Shown here: positions 53,957 through 62,332 of the stretch, in pieces
Layout: every line of letters begins with the position of its first letter
How positions within the stretch are numbered: position 1 is the first letter of the stretch
Origin: [Mycobacterium] zoologicum
GTDB taxonomy: Bacteria > Actinomycetota > Actinomycetes > Mycobacteriales > Mycobacteriaceae
Length of the DNA stretch: 64,000 nucleotides
Reading direction: 5' to 3'
NCBI RefSeq assembly: GCF_020172665.1
Contig: NZ_CP083985.1
Span: forward strand, 3,240,040-3,304,039
Notes under the pieces: model-generated
The model's input: only the letters and a program-made list of their open reading frames with translations
What the model was told of the DNA's origin: nothing
The model's database searches: none
Program-made: the position numbers and the translations under genes

Positions 53957-54351
53957 CCGCACCCCAATCGATCCGGGAGCTGTTCGCCCAGCTCGGCCTG
54001 CAGGAAGTGGCCTCTGCCGAGGGCACCCTGACCATGGAGATGCCGGTCGACGAGCGGGTGGTCAACACCGCCGGCGGCCTGCAGGGCGGCTTGATCGCCA
54101 CCATGGCCGACGTCGCCGCCGGACAGCTGGCCGCGCGCAGCACCGCATTCGGCAACGGCATCGCCACCACCGATCTGTTCATCCGCTACCTGCGGCCGAT
54201 CACCGTCGGCCCGGCCCGGGCCGTCGCGTCGATCCTGCGCACCGGGCGGCGCTCGGTGGTGGCCCAGGTCGACATCTACCGCGGCAACGACGACCAGCTG
54301 GCCGCCACGGCGACGGTGAACTTCGCCGCCATCGAGCTGCCGGGAGGATAG
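53953..54351 (+). CDS. PaaI-type hotdog thioesterase
   Basis: Single-domain hotdog-fold protein of 132 residues. The signature is VVNTAGGLQGGLIATMADVAAGQLAA, where the Asp/Glu region of PaaI enzymes lies, followed by TTDLFIRYLRPITVGPARAVA. It probably hydrolyses an acyl- or aryl-CoA thioester. Its ATG overlaps the stop of the upstream hydrolase gene, so the two are coupled. The physiological substrate is unknown. Confidence 0.88.
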   Translation: MTAPQSIRELFAQLGLQEVASAEGTLTMEMPVDERVVNTAGGLQGGLIATMADVAAGQLAARSTAFGNGIATTDLFIRYLRPITVGPARAVASILRTGRRSVVAQVDIYRGNDDQLAATATVNFAAIELPGG

Positions 54352-54360
54352 CGGCGCACG

Positions 54361-54732
54361 ATGTCACGATCGTCCGTGATTGCGCAGTGGGGCCCCCGCT
54401 CCGATTCGGTCGACGACGCCGCAGATCGCCTTTCGCACTTGCTTTCGGCATTGGCATCGACCGATCCTGCACTGACGGGCTGGCGCAACAGGGCCAGCTC
54501 CAGACGGCAAGCACTCGCTCAGCCAGTCGTCACCACGGAACGCGACGACCTGGTGAGGCGCCTTCTAGCGGGCCGCAATCGAACCGACATCGGCAATCAC
54601 AGCATCTCGGCCGCAAGGCCACAGATGCTGATTGCACCCGGAACCGCGAGCAACGTCACCGCCGCGGTCAACCAGCTGCTGCGTCGCCTACCCGCCGACC
54701 AGGACTGGCACAGCAGCCGAAGGCTGCTCTAA
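54361..54732 (+). CDS. Short protein resembling the N-terminus of an Imm52-type immunity protein
   Basis: Predicted protein of 123 residues. The segment IAQWGPRSDSVDDAADRLSHLLSALASTDPALTGWRN looks like the beginning of Imm52-family proteins (WGPR.ES.EECA.RL...L.ALA.IDP...W), as I recall them. After about residue 80 the likeness stops, and the total is roughly half the family length. Base composition looks less GC-rich than its neighbours by eye. GGAGG lies 13 nt before the ATG, inside the thioesterase end. It may be a decayed or truncated acquired immunity gene. Confidence 0.5.
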   Translation: MSRSSVIAQWGPRSDSVDDAADRLSHLLSALASTDPALTGWRNRASSRRQALAQPVVTTERDDLVRRLLAGRNRTDIGNHSISAARPQMLIAPGTASNVTAAVNQLLRRLPADQDWHSSRRLL

Positions 54733-54743
54733 CCCATAAGACC

Positions 54744-55832
54744 TCAGCGCGCCGCGCTGCGGCGGGCCTCGATGAAGTGCGGCAGCCGGAACCGGCGCGG
54801 CTCGGAGACGGCGGGCTTGTCTACCGCCACTCCCCCGTTCAGTGCCGCGTTGTAGGCCGCCGAATTGCCGGTGACGGCCAGCACCTGACCACGCCAGGTG
54901 ATGTCGGCTTCGCGGTAGGCCTCCACCAGCGCGTGCTCCAGCAGCGCGTCGGCCTCGTCGATCGACAAGGCGGGCAGGTCGATGAACTCCCCGTCGCGGG
55001 CATCGAGCTTGCAGGTGGTCGGGCCGGTCTCGACCAGGTCGCAGTTGGCCCGGATGCTCAGCTCCGAGTTGGAGCGCGCCAGCCCGGCCAGCGCGTAGGC
55101 CGCCAGCAGCGCCCGGGCCGCCTCGTCGCCGGCCGGCCCGCTGTCGAACCGCAGCTGCCGCAGCGCCGCGAAGCTGAGCACCTGGGTGCGGATGATCCGC
55201 GCGCAGCACACCCCGTGCTCGGCCGCCGTGCGGGGATCGGCCGGCGCGCCGTCGACGAGCACGCCGATGATCTCGCCGGACAACACGCCGCGAAACCGGC
55301 TCTGGCCGGTGCCGCGGGCGGCGTCGATGGCGCCGAACGCCAGGCTTCCCGGGCTCAATTCCATGAGGGCGCGGGCGTTTTCGGTGGTGGCCTCGCGCGC
55401 CGTCCGGTAGCGCGGATGGGCGATCGCGGGTTTGCCGTCGATGGCGCCGGTCAGGAAGTGCCCGTCGAAGATCCGCTGCGGCAGCTCCAGATCGGTGTAG
55501 AGAAGCCGGCCGCCCTCGTAGGAGACCTGCATGTGCGGCACCCGGCTCAGCAGCGGGTGCCGGTCCCGGATCCCCTGCAGGATCCCGGCCTCGACCCGCT
55601 GGATCTGGCTCTGGTTGTCGTCGATGACCACCGTGGCCGTCGGCTCACCGTCGATCAGACGGGTCTCCCGGGCGATCGCCGACGGGCCGCGGCCCGCGCG
55701 GTGCGCCGGGCTGATCGCGGCGTGCGGACCACCGGCGGGGGCCAACGGGGTGGACACGCTCAACGTGCTGGCACCGCCGGCCTGGCAGGCCGCGGCGAGC
55801 TGTTCGTAGGTGAAGCTGGACAAAGCGATCAA
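54744..55832 (-). CDS. Orphan Csb1/Cas7-like RAMP protein (type I-G/I-U CRISPR effector family)
   Basis: Protein of 362 residues with the features of Csb1 (GSU0053), the Cas7 backbone subunit of type I-U/I-G Cascade. These are LAPAGGPHAAI at 30-40, VVIDDNQSQIQRVEAGIL at 68-85 (family: DSVQSQANRME), SLAFGAIDAARG and SRFRGVLSGEIIG at 163-190 (family: LLFGxWDSxG and RxxVSEIIG), FAALRQLRF at 221-229, and a SELSIRANCDL helix. Start TTG at 55832 overlaps the stop of the cation-efflux gene (TTGA), with GGAG 8 nt upstream. No cas3, cas8, csb2, cas4, cas1 or cas2 gene and no repeat array are in the window. Confidence 0.75.
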   Translation of the reverse strand: MIALSSFTYEQLAAACQAGGASTLSVSTPLAPAGGPHAAISPAHRAGRGPSAIARETRLIDGEPTATVVIDDNQSQIQRVEAGILQGIRDRHPLLSRVPHMQVSYEGGRLLYTDLELPQRIFDGHFLTGAIDGKPAIAHPRYRTAREATTENARALMELSPGSLAFGAIDAARGTGQSRFRGVLSGEIIGVLVDGAPADPRTAAEHGVCCARIIRTQVLSFAALRQLRFDSGPAGDEAARALLAAYALAGLARSNSELSIRANCDLVETGPTTCKLDARDGEFIDLPALSIDEADALLEHALVEAYREADITWRGQVLAVTGNSAAYNAALNGGVAVDKPAVSEPRRFRLPHFIEARRSAAR

Positions 55833-56770
55833 CCTTTCTGCTCCAGCGAGTCTGGCACAGGTGTCCGGTCCAGGTCCGGCTCGATATAGATGACGCGCAC
55901 CGAAGCCACCGCCGCCCGGATGGCGGCTTCGGCGCTATTGATGGTCGCGGCCACGGCGGCCAACGCCAGATCGGGAGCCATCGCGACCTTGGCTCCCACC
56001 AGCATCTCGTCGGGACCGAAGTACTGGGTCCGCAGGTGAATCAGCCGGTCGATGTTGTCGGTGCTCTCCAAAGCCGCACGAATGGCCTGGTCCTCGGCGG
56101 GGGTGGCGCCCTCGCCGATCAGCAGGCTGTGCATCTCGGTCATCAGGAACACCGCGACCACGGCCAGCAGCACGCCGATCGCCAGCGTACCGATGCCGTC
56201 CCACACCGGGTTGCCGGTGAGCACACTCAGTCCCACCGCCAGCAGCGCCAGCGCCAGGCCGATCAGCGCCGCGGTATCTTCCAGCAACACCACCGGAAGC
56301 TCGGGATTGCGCGAGTTGCGCACGAAGCGCAGCCAGCTGCCCTGGCCTTTGAGCGGCCGCGACTCGGCCATCGCGGTACGGAAACTGTAGGTCTCCAACC
56401 CGATTGCGACCACCAGGATCACGATCGCCACCAGCGGCGACGTCAGCTCGACGGGGTGCCGGATCTTCTCGTAACCCTCGAACAGCGCGAACAACGCCCC
56501 CAGGCTGAACAGCACCAGCGCCACCACGAACGACCAGAAGTACCGGCTGCGGGCGTGCCCGAACGGGTGCAGCGCGTCGGGCGCCTTGGCCGCGGCCCGC
56601 TGGCCGAACAGCAACAGCGCCTGGTTGGAGGTGTCCACGACCGAGTGCGCCGCCTCGGCCAACATGGCGGCACTGCCGGTGATCACATAGCCGGTGAACT
56701 TCGCCAGCGCGATCCCGAAGTTGGCCACCAGTGCGGCCACGATCGCCCGGGAACTGCCCGAGGCCGACAT
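55829..56770 (-). CDS. Cation diffusion facilitator family transporter
   Basis: CDF transporter of 313 residues with a six-helix membrane domain, VVDTSNQALLLFG and HPFGHARSRYFWSFV in the family positions, and a C-terminal cytoplasmic domain. It resembles the SLC30A9/ZitB-like group and probably exports Zn2+ or a related divalent metal. ATG at 56770 lies just after the manA stop (1 bp between stop and ATG). It is part of the manB-Rv3256c-manA run on the minus strand and overlaps the Csb1-like gene downstream. Confidence 0.9.
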   Translation of the reverse strand: MSASGSSRAIVAALVANFGIALAKFTGYVITGSAAMLAEAAHSVVDTSNQALLLFGQRAAAKAPDALHPFGHARSRYFWSFVVALVLFSLGALFALFEGYEKIRHPVELTSPLVAIVILVVAIGLETYSFRTAMAESRPLKGQGSWLRFVRNSRNPELPVVLLEDTAALIGLALALLAVGLSVLTGNPVWDGIGTLAIGVLLAVVAVFLMTEMHSLLIGEGATPAEDQAIRAALESTDNIDRLIHLRTQYFGPDEMLVGAKVAMAPDLALAAVAATINSAEAAIRAAVASVRVIYIEPDLDRTPVPDSLEQKG

Positions 56771-56771
56771 G

Positions 56772-58034
56772 TCAGAGCCCAATCGTGGCGCGGAACAACG
56801 ACGCCGGTTTCTGCGCGAGCAACCGGATCGGCCCGTCGTCGCTGGACACCCAGGCCGACTCCCCGCGCTTCAGCGTCAGCGACCCGGACTTGGCGTGCAC
56901 GGCGACCGATCCCTGCGTGCACAGCAGGATCTGCGGGCCCTGACGGTCGCAGTGCCGCGACGGCGCGTCCACCTCGTGACCGAGATAGTCGCCGTCGAGG
57001 GTCACCCGCGACACGGCGAACTCCTCGGCGGGCGTCTGGTAGATCAGCTCCGGCCCCTCCACCCGCGTCACCGGCCGCAGCGACTCCTCGGTGGTGGGAG
57101 TGAAGTCGAGCACCCGCAACAGTTCGGGGACGTCGACGTGCTTGGGAGTCAGCCCGCCACGCAACACGTTGTCGGAGTTGGCCATCACCTCCAGCCCGAC
57201 ACCGTGCAGATAGGTGTGCAGGTTGCCCGCCGAGACGAAGATCGCCTCACCGGGCGCCAGGCTGATCCGGTTGAGCAGCAGCGCGGCCAGCACACCGGCG
57301 TCGCCCGGGTAGCGCTCACCGAGTTCGAGCACCGTCTTGGCCTCCGCGGCGAACTCGCCGGCATCGGTGCTCAGGTAGTGGATGGCGCCGTCGAGCACCG
57401 CGGGCACCAGCACATCCAGGTCGGGTTGCGGCGCGGTGATCCAGGTGGTGAACACCGCGCGCAGGCCGTCGGCGTCGGTCTGATCGCTCTCGGGGTGGCC
57501 GGCAAGCAGGTCGATGAACGGGTCCAGATCCGAGACCGCCAGCGCCCGCAGCAGCTCGATGGTGCGCGCCACCGGCCGGAACCCGGCCAGCGCCTCGAAC
57601 GGCTGCAACGCCACCAGCAGCTCCGGCTTGTGGCTGGTGTCGCGGTAGTTGCGGATCGGCGAGTTCACCGGAACACCGAGCCGCTCCTCACGCTGGTAGC
57701 CCTCCAGGGCCTGCACGGTGCTGGGGTGGGCCTGCAGCGACAGCGGCTCGTCGGCGGCCAACACCTTGACCAGCATCGGCAGCCGGTCACCGAAACGGGC
57801 CAGCGCGACCGCGCCGAGTTGGCCCTCCGGGTCGGCGTTCAGCACGTCGAGCAGCGACACCTCGCCGTCGTCGGTCTCCAGGCGGGCCGGGTCGCCGGGG
57901 TGCGCCCCCAGCCACAGCTCGGCTTCCGGGTGCGCCGCCGGCACCGGCCGACCGGTGAACTCGGCGATCGCGGTCCTCGACCCCCAGGCGTAGGTCCGTA
58001 TCGCGCCACGCAAGTGATCCACTGTCTTCGTCAA
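56772..58034 (-). CDS. manA: Mannose-6-phosphate isomerase
   Basis: Type I phosphomannose isomerase of 420 residues that interconverts fructose-6-P and mannose-6-P to feed GDP-mannose for lipoarabinomannan and mannolipids. RTYAWGSRTAIAEFTGRP opens the protein. The zinc-site segments LQAHPST, HKPELLVAL and FVSAGNLHTYLHGVGLEVMANSDNVLRGGLTPKHVD are present. The start TTG at 58034 overlaps the upstream gene stop (TTGA); a GTG four codons in is possible. It matches Rv3255c. Confidence 0.95.
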   Translation of the reverse strand: MTKTVDHLRGAIRTYAWGSRTAIAEFTGRPVPAAHPEAELWLGAHPGDPARLETDDGEVSLLDVLNADPEGQLGAVALARFGDRLPMLVKVLAADEPLSLQAHPSTVQALEGYQREERLGVPVNSPIRNYRDTSHKPELLVALQPFEALAGFRPVARTIELLRALAVSDLDPFIDLLAGHPESDQTDADGLRAVFTTWITAPQPDLDVLVPAVLDGAIHYLSTDAGEFAAEAKTVLELGERYPGDAGVLAALLLNRISLAPGEAIFVSAGNLHTYLHGVGLEVMANSDNVLRGGLTPKHVDVPELLRVLDFTPTTEESLRPVTRVEGPELIYQTPAEEFAVSRVTLDGDYLGHEVDAPSRHCDRQGPQILLCTQGSVAVHAKSGSLTLKRGESAWVSSDDGPIRLLAQKPASLFRATIGL

Positions 58035-59134
58035 CCCCGCAAAATCCGCACGTAGGCCGCGGCCATCTCCAATCGCACCGCCAACACCGCAAGCTGCTGC
58101 TCGATCCGGCCCGGCGTCAGCTCTCCCGATTCCCCCGGCGCCACCGGCACGTCTGCGGCAGCGACCAGGTCGACGTCGTCCAGACCGCTGGTCCGAGCCG
58201 CCACCACTGTACGTTCGGCGGCCAGCGTCAACGCCACAACCCGCAGCCGGTCGGCGGCCGGGCCGTCGATCTGGTCGTCATGGAAGATGTCGGCCGATCC
58301 GCCTGCCGCCTGGTCGCGCAGCGCGCTCACCGCGTCGGCAAGACCGGCCGAAGCCACCGCCGTCCGCCCCACCCGCAGCATCATCGCCGAACCGTGCCGA
58401 GCCAGCGCCAGGGTCGCTGCGCAGTCACCGACCAGCGCGACATCGCGGCCGACGATGCGATCCGCCAATATCTTGGCGGGGTTGGTGAAGTGCTCCCGGG
58501 CGGCGCTGTTGCGCAGCGCCTCGGCGTCGAGTTCGTCGGCCAGCGTGGCGAGGTCGGCGCGGACGTCGGCATCCCCCACCCCGACGGCGTCCAGCACGGC
58601 CAGGCCGACGGCCAGATAACGGGGAAGTCCGAACTGTGCCGGCACACCGATCCGCGGCTCCAGTACCGCGGCGCGGCCGGCGGTGGCGTCGCGCAGCGGG
58701 CCCTCATAAGGAGCGGCCACCACCACCCGCGCACCTCGTCGCACCCCGGCGGCGGCCGCCGCGACCAGCGCCGGATCACCCGGGTCGTCACCGGCGATCA
58801 CCAGCACGTCCAGCGAGCCGATCCATGCCGGGGCCTCGGCGGCCGGCACCAGTGGAGCCCGCCCCGAATCGCCGCGCGCAGCCGCCAGCAGACTTCCGGC
58901 CGTCGACGCCGCACCGCGGGTGGACACCCAGATCACCGTGCGCGGCGGATAGTCGCCGGCATCGCCGCGCACCTCGTCCAGAGCACCCTCGTCGACCATG
59001 GATGCGGTGGCCCGGACCTGCGCCCCGGCCATCGACGCCGCCCACAGTGCCCCGTCCTGGTCCGCGGCCAGCAGCGCCTCGGTGTCGTCGAGGTCGATGG
59101 TGGTTCCCGGAATCGCTCCGGAATACCCGGTCAC
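58031..59134 (-). CDS. Conserved Rv3256c/TobH-type protein
   Basis: Protein of 367 residues between manB and manA. DVLVIAGDDPGDPALVAAAAAGVRRGARVVVAAPYEGPL looks like a sugar-isomerase (SIS) type nucleotide/sugar-phosphate fold. It is related to the bifunctional phosphoglucose/phosphomannose isomerase-like group, but catalytic residues cannot be named. GTG at 59134 overlaps the manB stop (GTGA). The conserved position in the mannose operon suggests a role in mannose-phosphate metabolism. Confidence 0.82.
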   Translation of the reverse strand: MTGYSGAIPGTTIDLDDTEALLAADQDGALWAASMAGAQVRATASMVDEGALDEVRGDAGDYPPRTVIWVSTRGAASTAGSLLAAARGDSGRAPLVPAAEAPAWIGSLDVLVIAGDDPGDPALVAAAAAGVRRGARVVVAAPYEGPLRDATAGRAAVLEPRIGVPAQFGLPRYLAVGLAVLDAVGVGDADVRADLATLADELDAEALRNSAAREHFTNPAKILADRIVGRDVALVGDCAATLALARHGSAMMLRVGRTAVASAGLADAVSALRDQAAGGSADIFHDDQIDGPAADRLRVVALTLAAERTVVAARTSGLDDVDLVAAADVPVAPGESGELTPGRIEQQLAVLAVRLEMAAAYVRILRG

Positions 59135-60516
59135 GACCGGGCGATCTGCTCGGCGACCTGTGACACCACCGCACCCACGGTGGCGTCGTCGGGCGCTTCG
59201 ACGTTGAGCCGCAGCAGCGGTTCGGTGTTGGAGCTGCGCAGGTTGAACCAGCTGCCCCCACCCAGGTCCACGGTGACGCCGTCGAGGCGATCGAGCGAGA
59301 CCACCCGCTCGCCGAAGGACGCGACCACCGCGTCGACGCACGCCTGGGCGTCGGTGACGGTGTAGTTGATCTCGCCGGACGCGGCGTAGCGCTGGTAGTC
59401 CGCCGTCAGCTCCGACAGCGGGCGCTGCTGTTCGCCGAGCGCGGCCAGCACGTGCAGCGCGGCCAGCATGCCCGAGTCGGCGCCCCAGAAGTCCCGGAAG
59501 TAGTAGTGCGCCGAGTGCTCTCCGCCGAAGATCGCCCCGGTCTGCGCCATCAGCGCCTTGATGAAGGAGTGCCCGACCCGCGATCGCAGCGGGGTGCCGC
59601 CGCGCTCGGTGACCAGCTCCGGCACGGCGTGGGAGGTGATCAGGTTGTGGATGACGGTGGCACCGGGCTCACGCGCCAGCTCACGGGCGGCGACCAGTCC
59701 GGTAACCGCCGACGGGGAGACCGGCTCACCGCGCTCGTCGACGACGAAGCAGCGGTCGGCGTCGCCGTCGAAGGCCAGGCCGATATCGGCGCCGGTTTCG
59801 CGGACGAACCTCTGCAGGTCGACGAGGTTGGCCGGGTCCAGCGGGTTGGCCTCGTGGTTGGGAAAGTTGCCGTCCAGCTCGAAATACAGCGGCAACAGGG
59901 TCATCTCGCCGACCGAGCCGAACACCGCCGGCGCGGTGTGCCCGGCCATGCCGTTGCCGGCGTCCACGGCGACCCGCAGCGGGCGCAGTCCGGTGATGTC
60001 GACCAGCGAGTGCAGAAACACCGCATAGTCGGCCAGCACGTCTTGGTCGGTGACCGTGCCGCGCTTGCCGTGCCTGCCGGGGGCAGACGGGTCGACGCCG
60101 TCGATGAGCTGGTCGCGGATCACGCTCAGTCCGGTGTCGGCGCCGACGGGCTTGGCGCCCGCCCGGCACAGCTTGATGCCGTTGTAAGCAGCCGGGTTGT
60201 GGCTGGCGGTGAACATCGCACCCGGGCAGTCCAGCTTCCCGGACGCGAAGTAGAGCTGATCGGTGGAGGCCAGACCGATCCGGACCACGTCCAGACCCTG
60301 GGCCACCACCCCGTCGGCGAACGCCGCCGACAGTGGCGGGGAACTGTCCCGCATGTCGTGGCCGACCACCACCCGGCCGGCGCCTTCGTCGGCCATCAGC
60401 CGGGCAAACGCGGCACCGACCTCGGCAACCAGGGATTCATCGATTTCGGAACCGACCAAGCCACGCACGTCGTAAGCCTTGATCACACGGTGGACAGCCG
60501 CAGCGGGCCGAGACAT
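59131..60516 (-). CDS. manB: Phosphomannomutase/phosphoglucomutase
   Basis: Alpha-D-phosphohexomutase of 461 residues that converts mannose-6-P to mannose-1-P. The phosphoserine loop is TASHNPAAYNGIK, the metal loop DGDADRC, the sugar loop GGEHSAHYYF and the phosphate-binding loop SSNTEPLLRLNVEA. All four domains are present. ATG at 60516 has AGGAG upstream; the longer frame adds an Arg-rich leader. It matches Rv3257c and starts the mannose run manB, Rv3256c-type, manA. Confidence 0.95.
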   Translation of the reverse strand: MSRPAAAVHRVIKAYDVRGLVGSEIDESLVAEVGAAFARLMADEGAGRVVVGHDMRDSSPPLSAAFADGVVAQGLDVVRIGLASTDQLYFASGKLDCPGAMFTASHNPAAYNGIKLCRAGAKPVGADTGLSVIRDQLIDGVDPSAPGRHGKRGTVTDQDVLADYAVFLHSLVDITGLRPLRVAVDAGNGMAGHTAPAVFGSVGEMTLLPLYFELDGNFPNHEANPLDPANLVDLQRFVRETGADIGLAFDGDADRCFVVDERGEPVSPSAVTGLVAARELAREPGATVIHNLITSHAVPELVTERGGTPLRSRVGHSFIKALMAQTGAIFGGEHSAHYYFRDFWGADSGMLAALHVLAALGEQQRPLSELTADYQRYAASGEINYTVTDAQACVDAVVASFGERVVSLDRLDGVTVDLGGGSWFNLRSSNTEPLLRLNVEAPDDATVGAVVSQVAEQIARS

Positions 60517-60574
60517 GGACAGGGCTCCTGACGAAGTGGACTCTGGACGCTCCAGCCTATCCCGTAATCGAAGA

Positions 60575-61024
60575 TCAGTCCGACGGGTCCGGCAACACCC
60601 GCAGGTGACCACGCCGCCGGCCGTTGTTCGTGCCCGACGGACCGGGCGGGGCCAACACGCCGCCGCCCAGGGTGCTCACCGGCACACCCCGGGTCGCGGT
60701 GTCCGTCGGCGCGGCCTGCGGGTACCAGCCGTTGACCGGTGCGGCACTGCTCTTCTGGCCCTGCTCGCCCTCGCGGACGGCTTCGGCCAGCGCGATCAGG
60801 TCGTCCTCTTCGGGCGACACCCACGGGCCGGGGTGGCGCACCAGTTCCCAGCCCCGCGGGGCGGTGATGCGGCCGGCGTGGCTGAAGCACAGGTCCCAGG
60901 AATGCGGCTCGGCGGCGGTGGCCAGTGGGCCGACCACGGCGGTGGAGTCCGAGTAGACAAACGTCAGGGTCGCCACCGCGTAGTGCGGGCATGCTGGCCG
61001 ACAGCAGCGACGCGGAACGTTCAC
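60575..61024 (-). CDS. DUF3499 family protein (Rv3258c-type)
   Basis: Small protein of 149 residues. The conserved part is the first 65 residues: RRCCRPACPHYAVATLTFVYSDSTAVVGPLATAAEPHSWDLCFSHAGRITAPRGWELVRH, containing CCRPAC and a later Cys that could bind zinc. The C-terminal half is low-complexity. GTG at 61024 is chosen to match the family N-terminus; the start at 61075 would add an unconserved leader. It lies upstream of manB on the same strand and is divergent from the metallopeptidase-like gene. The function is unknown. Confidence 0.85.
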   Translation of the reverse strand: MNVPRRCCRPACPHYAVATLTFVYSDSTAVVGPLATAAEPHSWDLCFSHAGRITAPRGWELVRHPGPWVSPEEDDLIALAEAVREGEQGQKSSAAPVNGWYPQAAPTDTATRGVPVSTLGGGVLAPPGPSGTNNGRRRGHLRVLPDPSD

Positions 61025-61113
61025 GCCCGTGAGGCTATCGCGGCCGTGCACCGCCGCGGCGGCGGACACGCGCAATGGGCGGGCACCCTATGCGCAACCG
61101 TTACCATCGCTGC

Positions 61114-61569
61114 GTGATCGCCACGCGTCGCCGCCGGCGCGGCCGCGAGCCCCGCGGGCCGCTGCTGCCGCCTACCGTGCCGGGCTGGCGCACCCGCGCC
61201 GAACGGTTCGACATGGCGGTGCTGGAGGCCTACGAACCGATCGAGCAGCGCTGGAAACAACGACTGTCGGCTGTGGACATCGCCGTCGACGAGATTCCGC
61301 GGATCGCTGCGAAGGATCCCGACAGCGTGCAGTGGCCGCCCGAAGTGGTCGCCGACGGGCCGATTCCGCTGGCGCGATTGATCCCCGCCGGGGTGGACGT
61401 TCGAGGTAATCCGACTCGTGCGCGAATCCTGTTGTTCCGCAAGCCGATCGAGCAACGCGCAAACGACAGCATCGAACTCGAGGACTTGCTGCACGAGATT
61501 CTGGTGGCGCAGGTCGCCACCTATCTGGATGTCGAGCCCACGGTCATCGACCCGACGATCGACGACTGA
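61114..61569 (+). CDS. Metallopeptidase-family (zincin-like) protein, Rv3259-type
   Basis: Protein of 151 residues. After a basic leader (ATRRRRRGREPRG), the conserved part begins LLPPTVPGWRTRAERFDMAVLEAYEPIE and ends ELEDLLHEILVAQVATYLDVEPTVIDPTIDD. The family zinc motif HExxHxxxGxxD is degraded here to HEILV, without the second His, so peptidase activity is unlikely. GTG at 61114 is preceded by a TACCAT -10-like element 5 bp away, suggesting a leaderless message. It matches Rv3259 as I recall it. Confidence 0.85.
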   Translation: MIATRRRRRGREPRGPLLPPTVPGWRTRAERFDMAVLEAYEPIEQRWKQRLSAVDIAVDEIPRIAAKDPDSVQWPPEVVADGPIPLARLIPAGVDVRGNPTRARILLFRKPIEQRANDSIELEDLLHEILVAQVATYLDVEPTVIDPTIDD

Positions 61570-61599
61570 ATCTCCCCGAAGACTCAGGTTCTCAAACGC

Positions 61600-61983
61600 T
61601 CAGATGATGCCGCGCTTGAGGCGACGGCGCTCACGCTCGGACAGCCCACCCCAGATACCGAAGCGCTCGTCGTGGGCCAGCGCGTACTCCAGGCATTCAC
61701 TGCGCACTGAGCAGCGCTGGCAGATCTTCTTGGCCTCCCGAGTCGAGCCGCCCTTCTCCGGAAAGAAGGCCTCGGGGTCGGTCTGCGCGCACAAGGCGCG
61801 CTCCTGCCATTCCTCGTTGGTGGCCGAGTCGGCGTCGAACGAGTCGAACTCGTCGTAGCCCTTGGGCTCGGGAACCAGACTCAAATGCGGCCGGTTGCGG
61901 ACCGGCTCGGCTCCCATCGATGTCATGTCGGTACCGGCATGCGATGTTTCCCCCATTACGCCCCAAAGGTGCTCATAGGACAT
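61600..61983 (-). CDS. whiB2: WhiB-family iron-sulfur regulator WhiB2 (WhmD)
   Basis: WhiB protein of 127 residues. The Fe-S ligands are Cys65, Cys88, Cys91 and Cys97 (C-x22-C-x2-C-x5-C), followed by the GIWGGLSERERRRLKRGII turn and basic tail typical of WhiB2, an essential cell-division regulator and the counterpart of Streptomyces WhiB. ATG at 61983 has a strong GAGGAGG about 6 nt upstream and gives a 35-residue N-terminal extension over the M. tuberculosis protein; GTG/ATG starts further in are possible. A long leader region upstream is rich in GACAC motifs. Confidence 0.93.
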   Translation of the reverse strand: MSYEHLWGVMGETSHAGTDMTSMGAEPVRNRPHLSLVPEPKGYDEFDSFDADSATNEEWQERALCAQTDPEAFFPEKGGSTREAKKICQRCSVRSECLEYALAHDERFGIWGGLSERERRRLKRGII

Positions 61984-62332
61984 GCCCCGCCTCCTCACCT
62001 CGTTGCGCCAATCCTGCTCCGTCGCCCGCATATTGGGATGCAGAACATCTCAATTCGAACATGTGATCGAATCTCGGTCTGCGACACCAGAATCGGCTGG
62101 CCAACCGGGAAATGACACTGTTGTGATTAGACACGGGTTGGCTGGCTCGGTCAAGCCGAATGGCCAAATTCCTTACCATCTCGTGATTGATTTTCGATGT
62201 GTCCGAGACCGGCGAGTCCGTGTCATCTAGGCCACACCGCCGCGTCGGCGTGTCCTACCGGGGCCCGCTGAGTGGCCGTTGACCCGGTCCACCGCCCCGA
62301 GCACCACAGTGCCGCAGGTACTGTCGTGCGCT
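61984..62332. promoter_or_regulatory. Long whiB2-fbiA intergenic region with six GACAC motifs
   Basis: This 349-bp region between divergent whiB2 and fbiA has no credible gene. GACAC occurs at 62083-62087, 62114-62118 and 62130-62134 on the plus strand, and its complement GTGTC at 62199-62203, 62220-62224 and 62250-62254. GACAC is the reported core of the Streptomyces WhiA site. An inverted repeat ATTCGA/TCGAAT lies at 62053-62058 and 62067-62072. A TACTGT element at 62319-62324, 8 bp before the fbiA GTG, may be the -10 of a leaderless fbiA message. Confidence 0.5.

Noticed and set aside
53823..55889. 688-codon plus-strand frame from the hydrolase gene through the Csb1-like gene
   Set aside because: Arg/Gln/Gly-rich out-of-frame translation that spans three better-supported genes.
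54744..55889. CRISPR array near the Csb1-like gene
   Set aside because: I looked for regularly spaced repeats around the gene and across the window and saw none.
61051..61062. CCGCCGCGGCGG palindrome between the DUF3499 and Rv3259-type genes
   Set aside because: Perfect but made only of G and C in a GC-rich region, so chance is likely. No T tract for a terminator, and the flanking genes are divergent.
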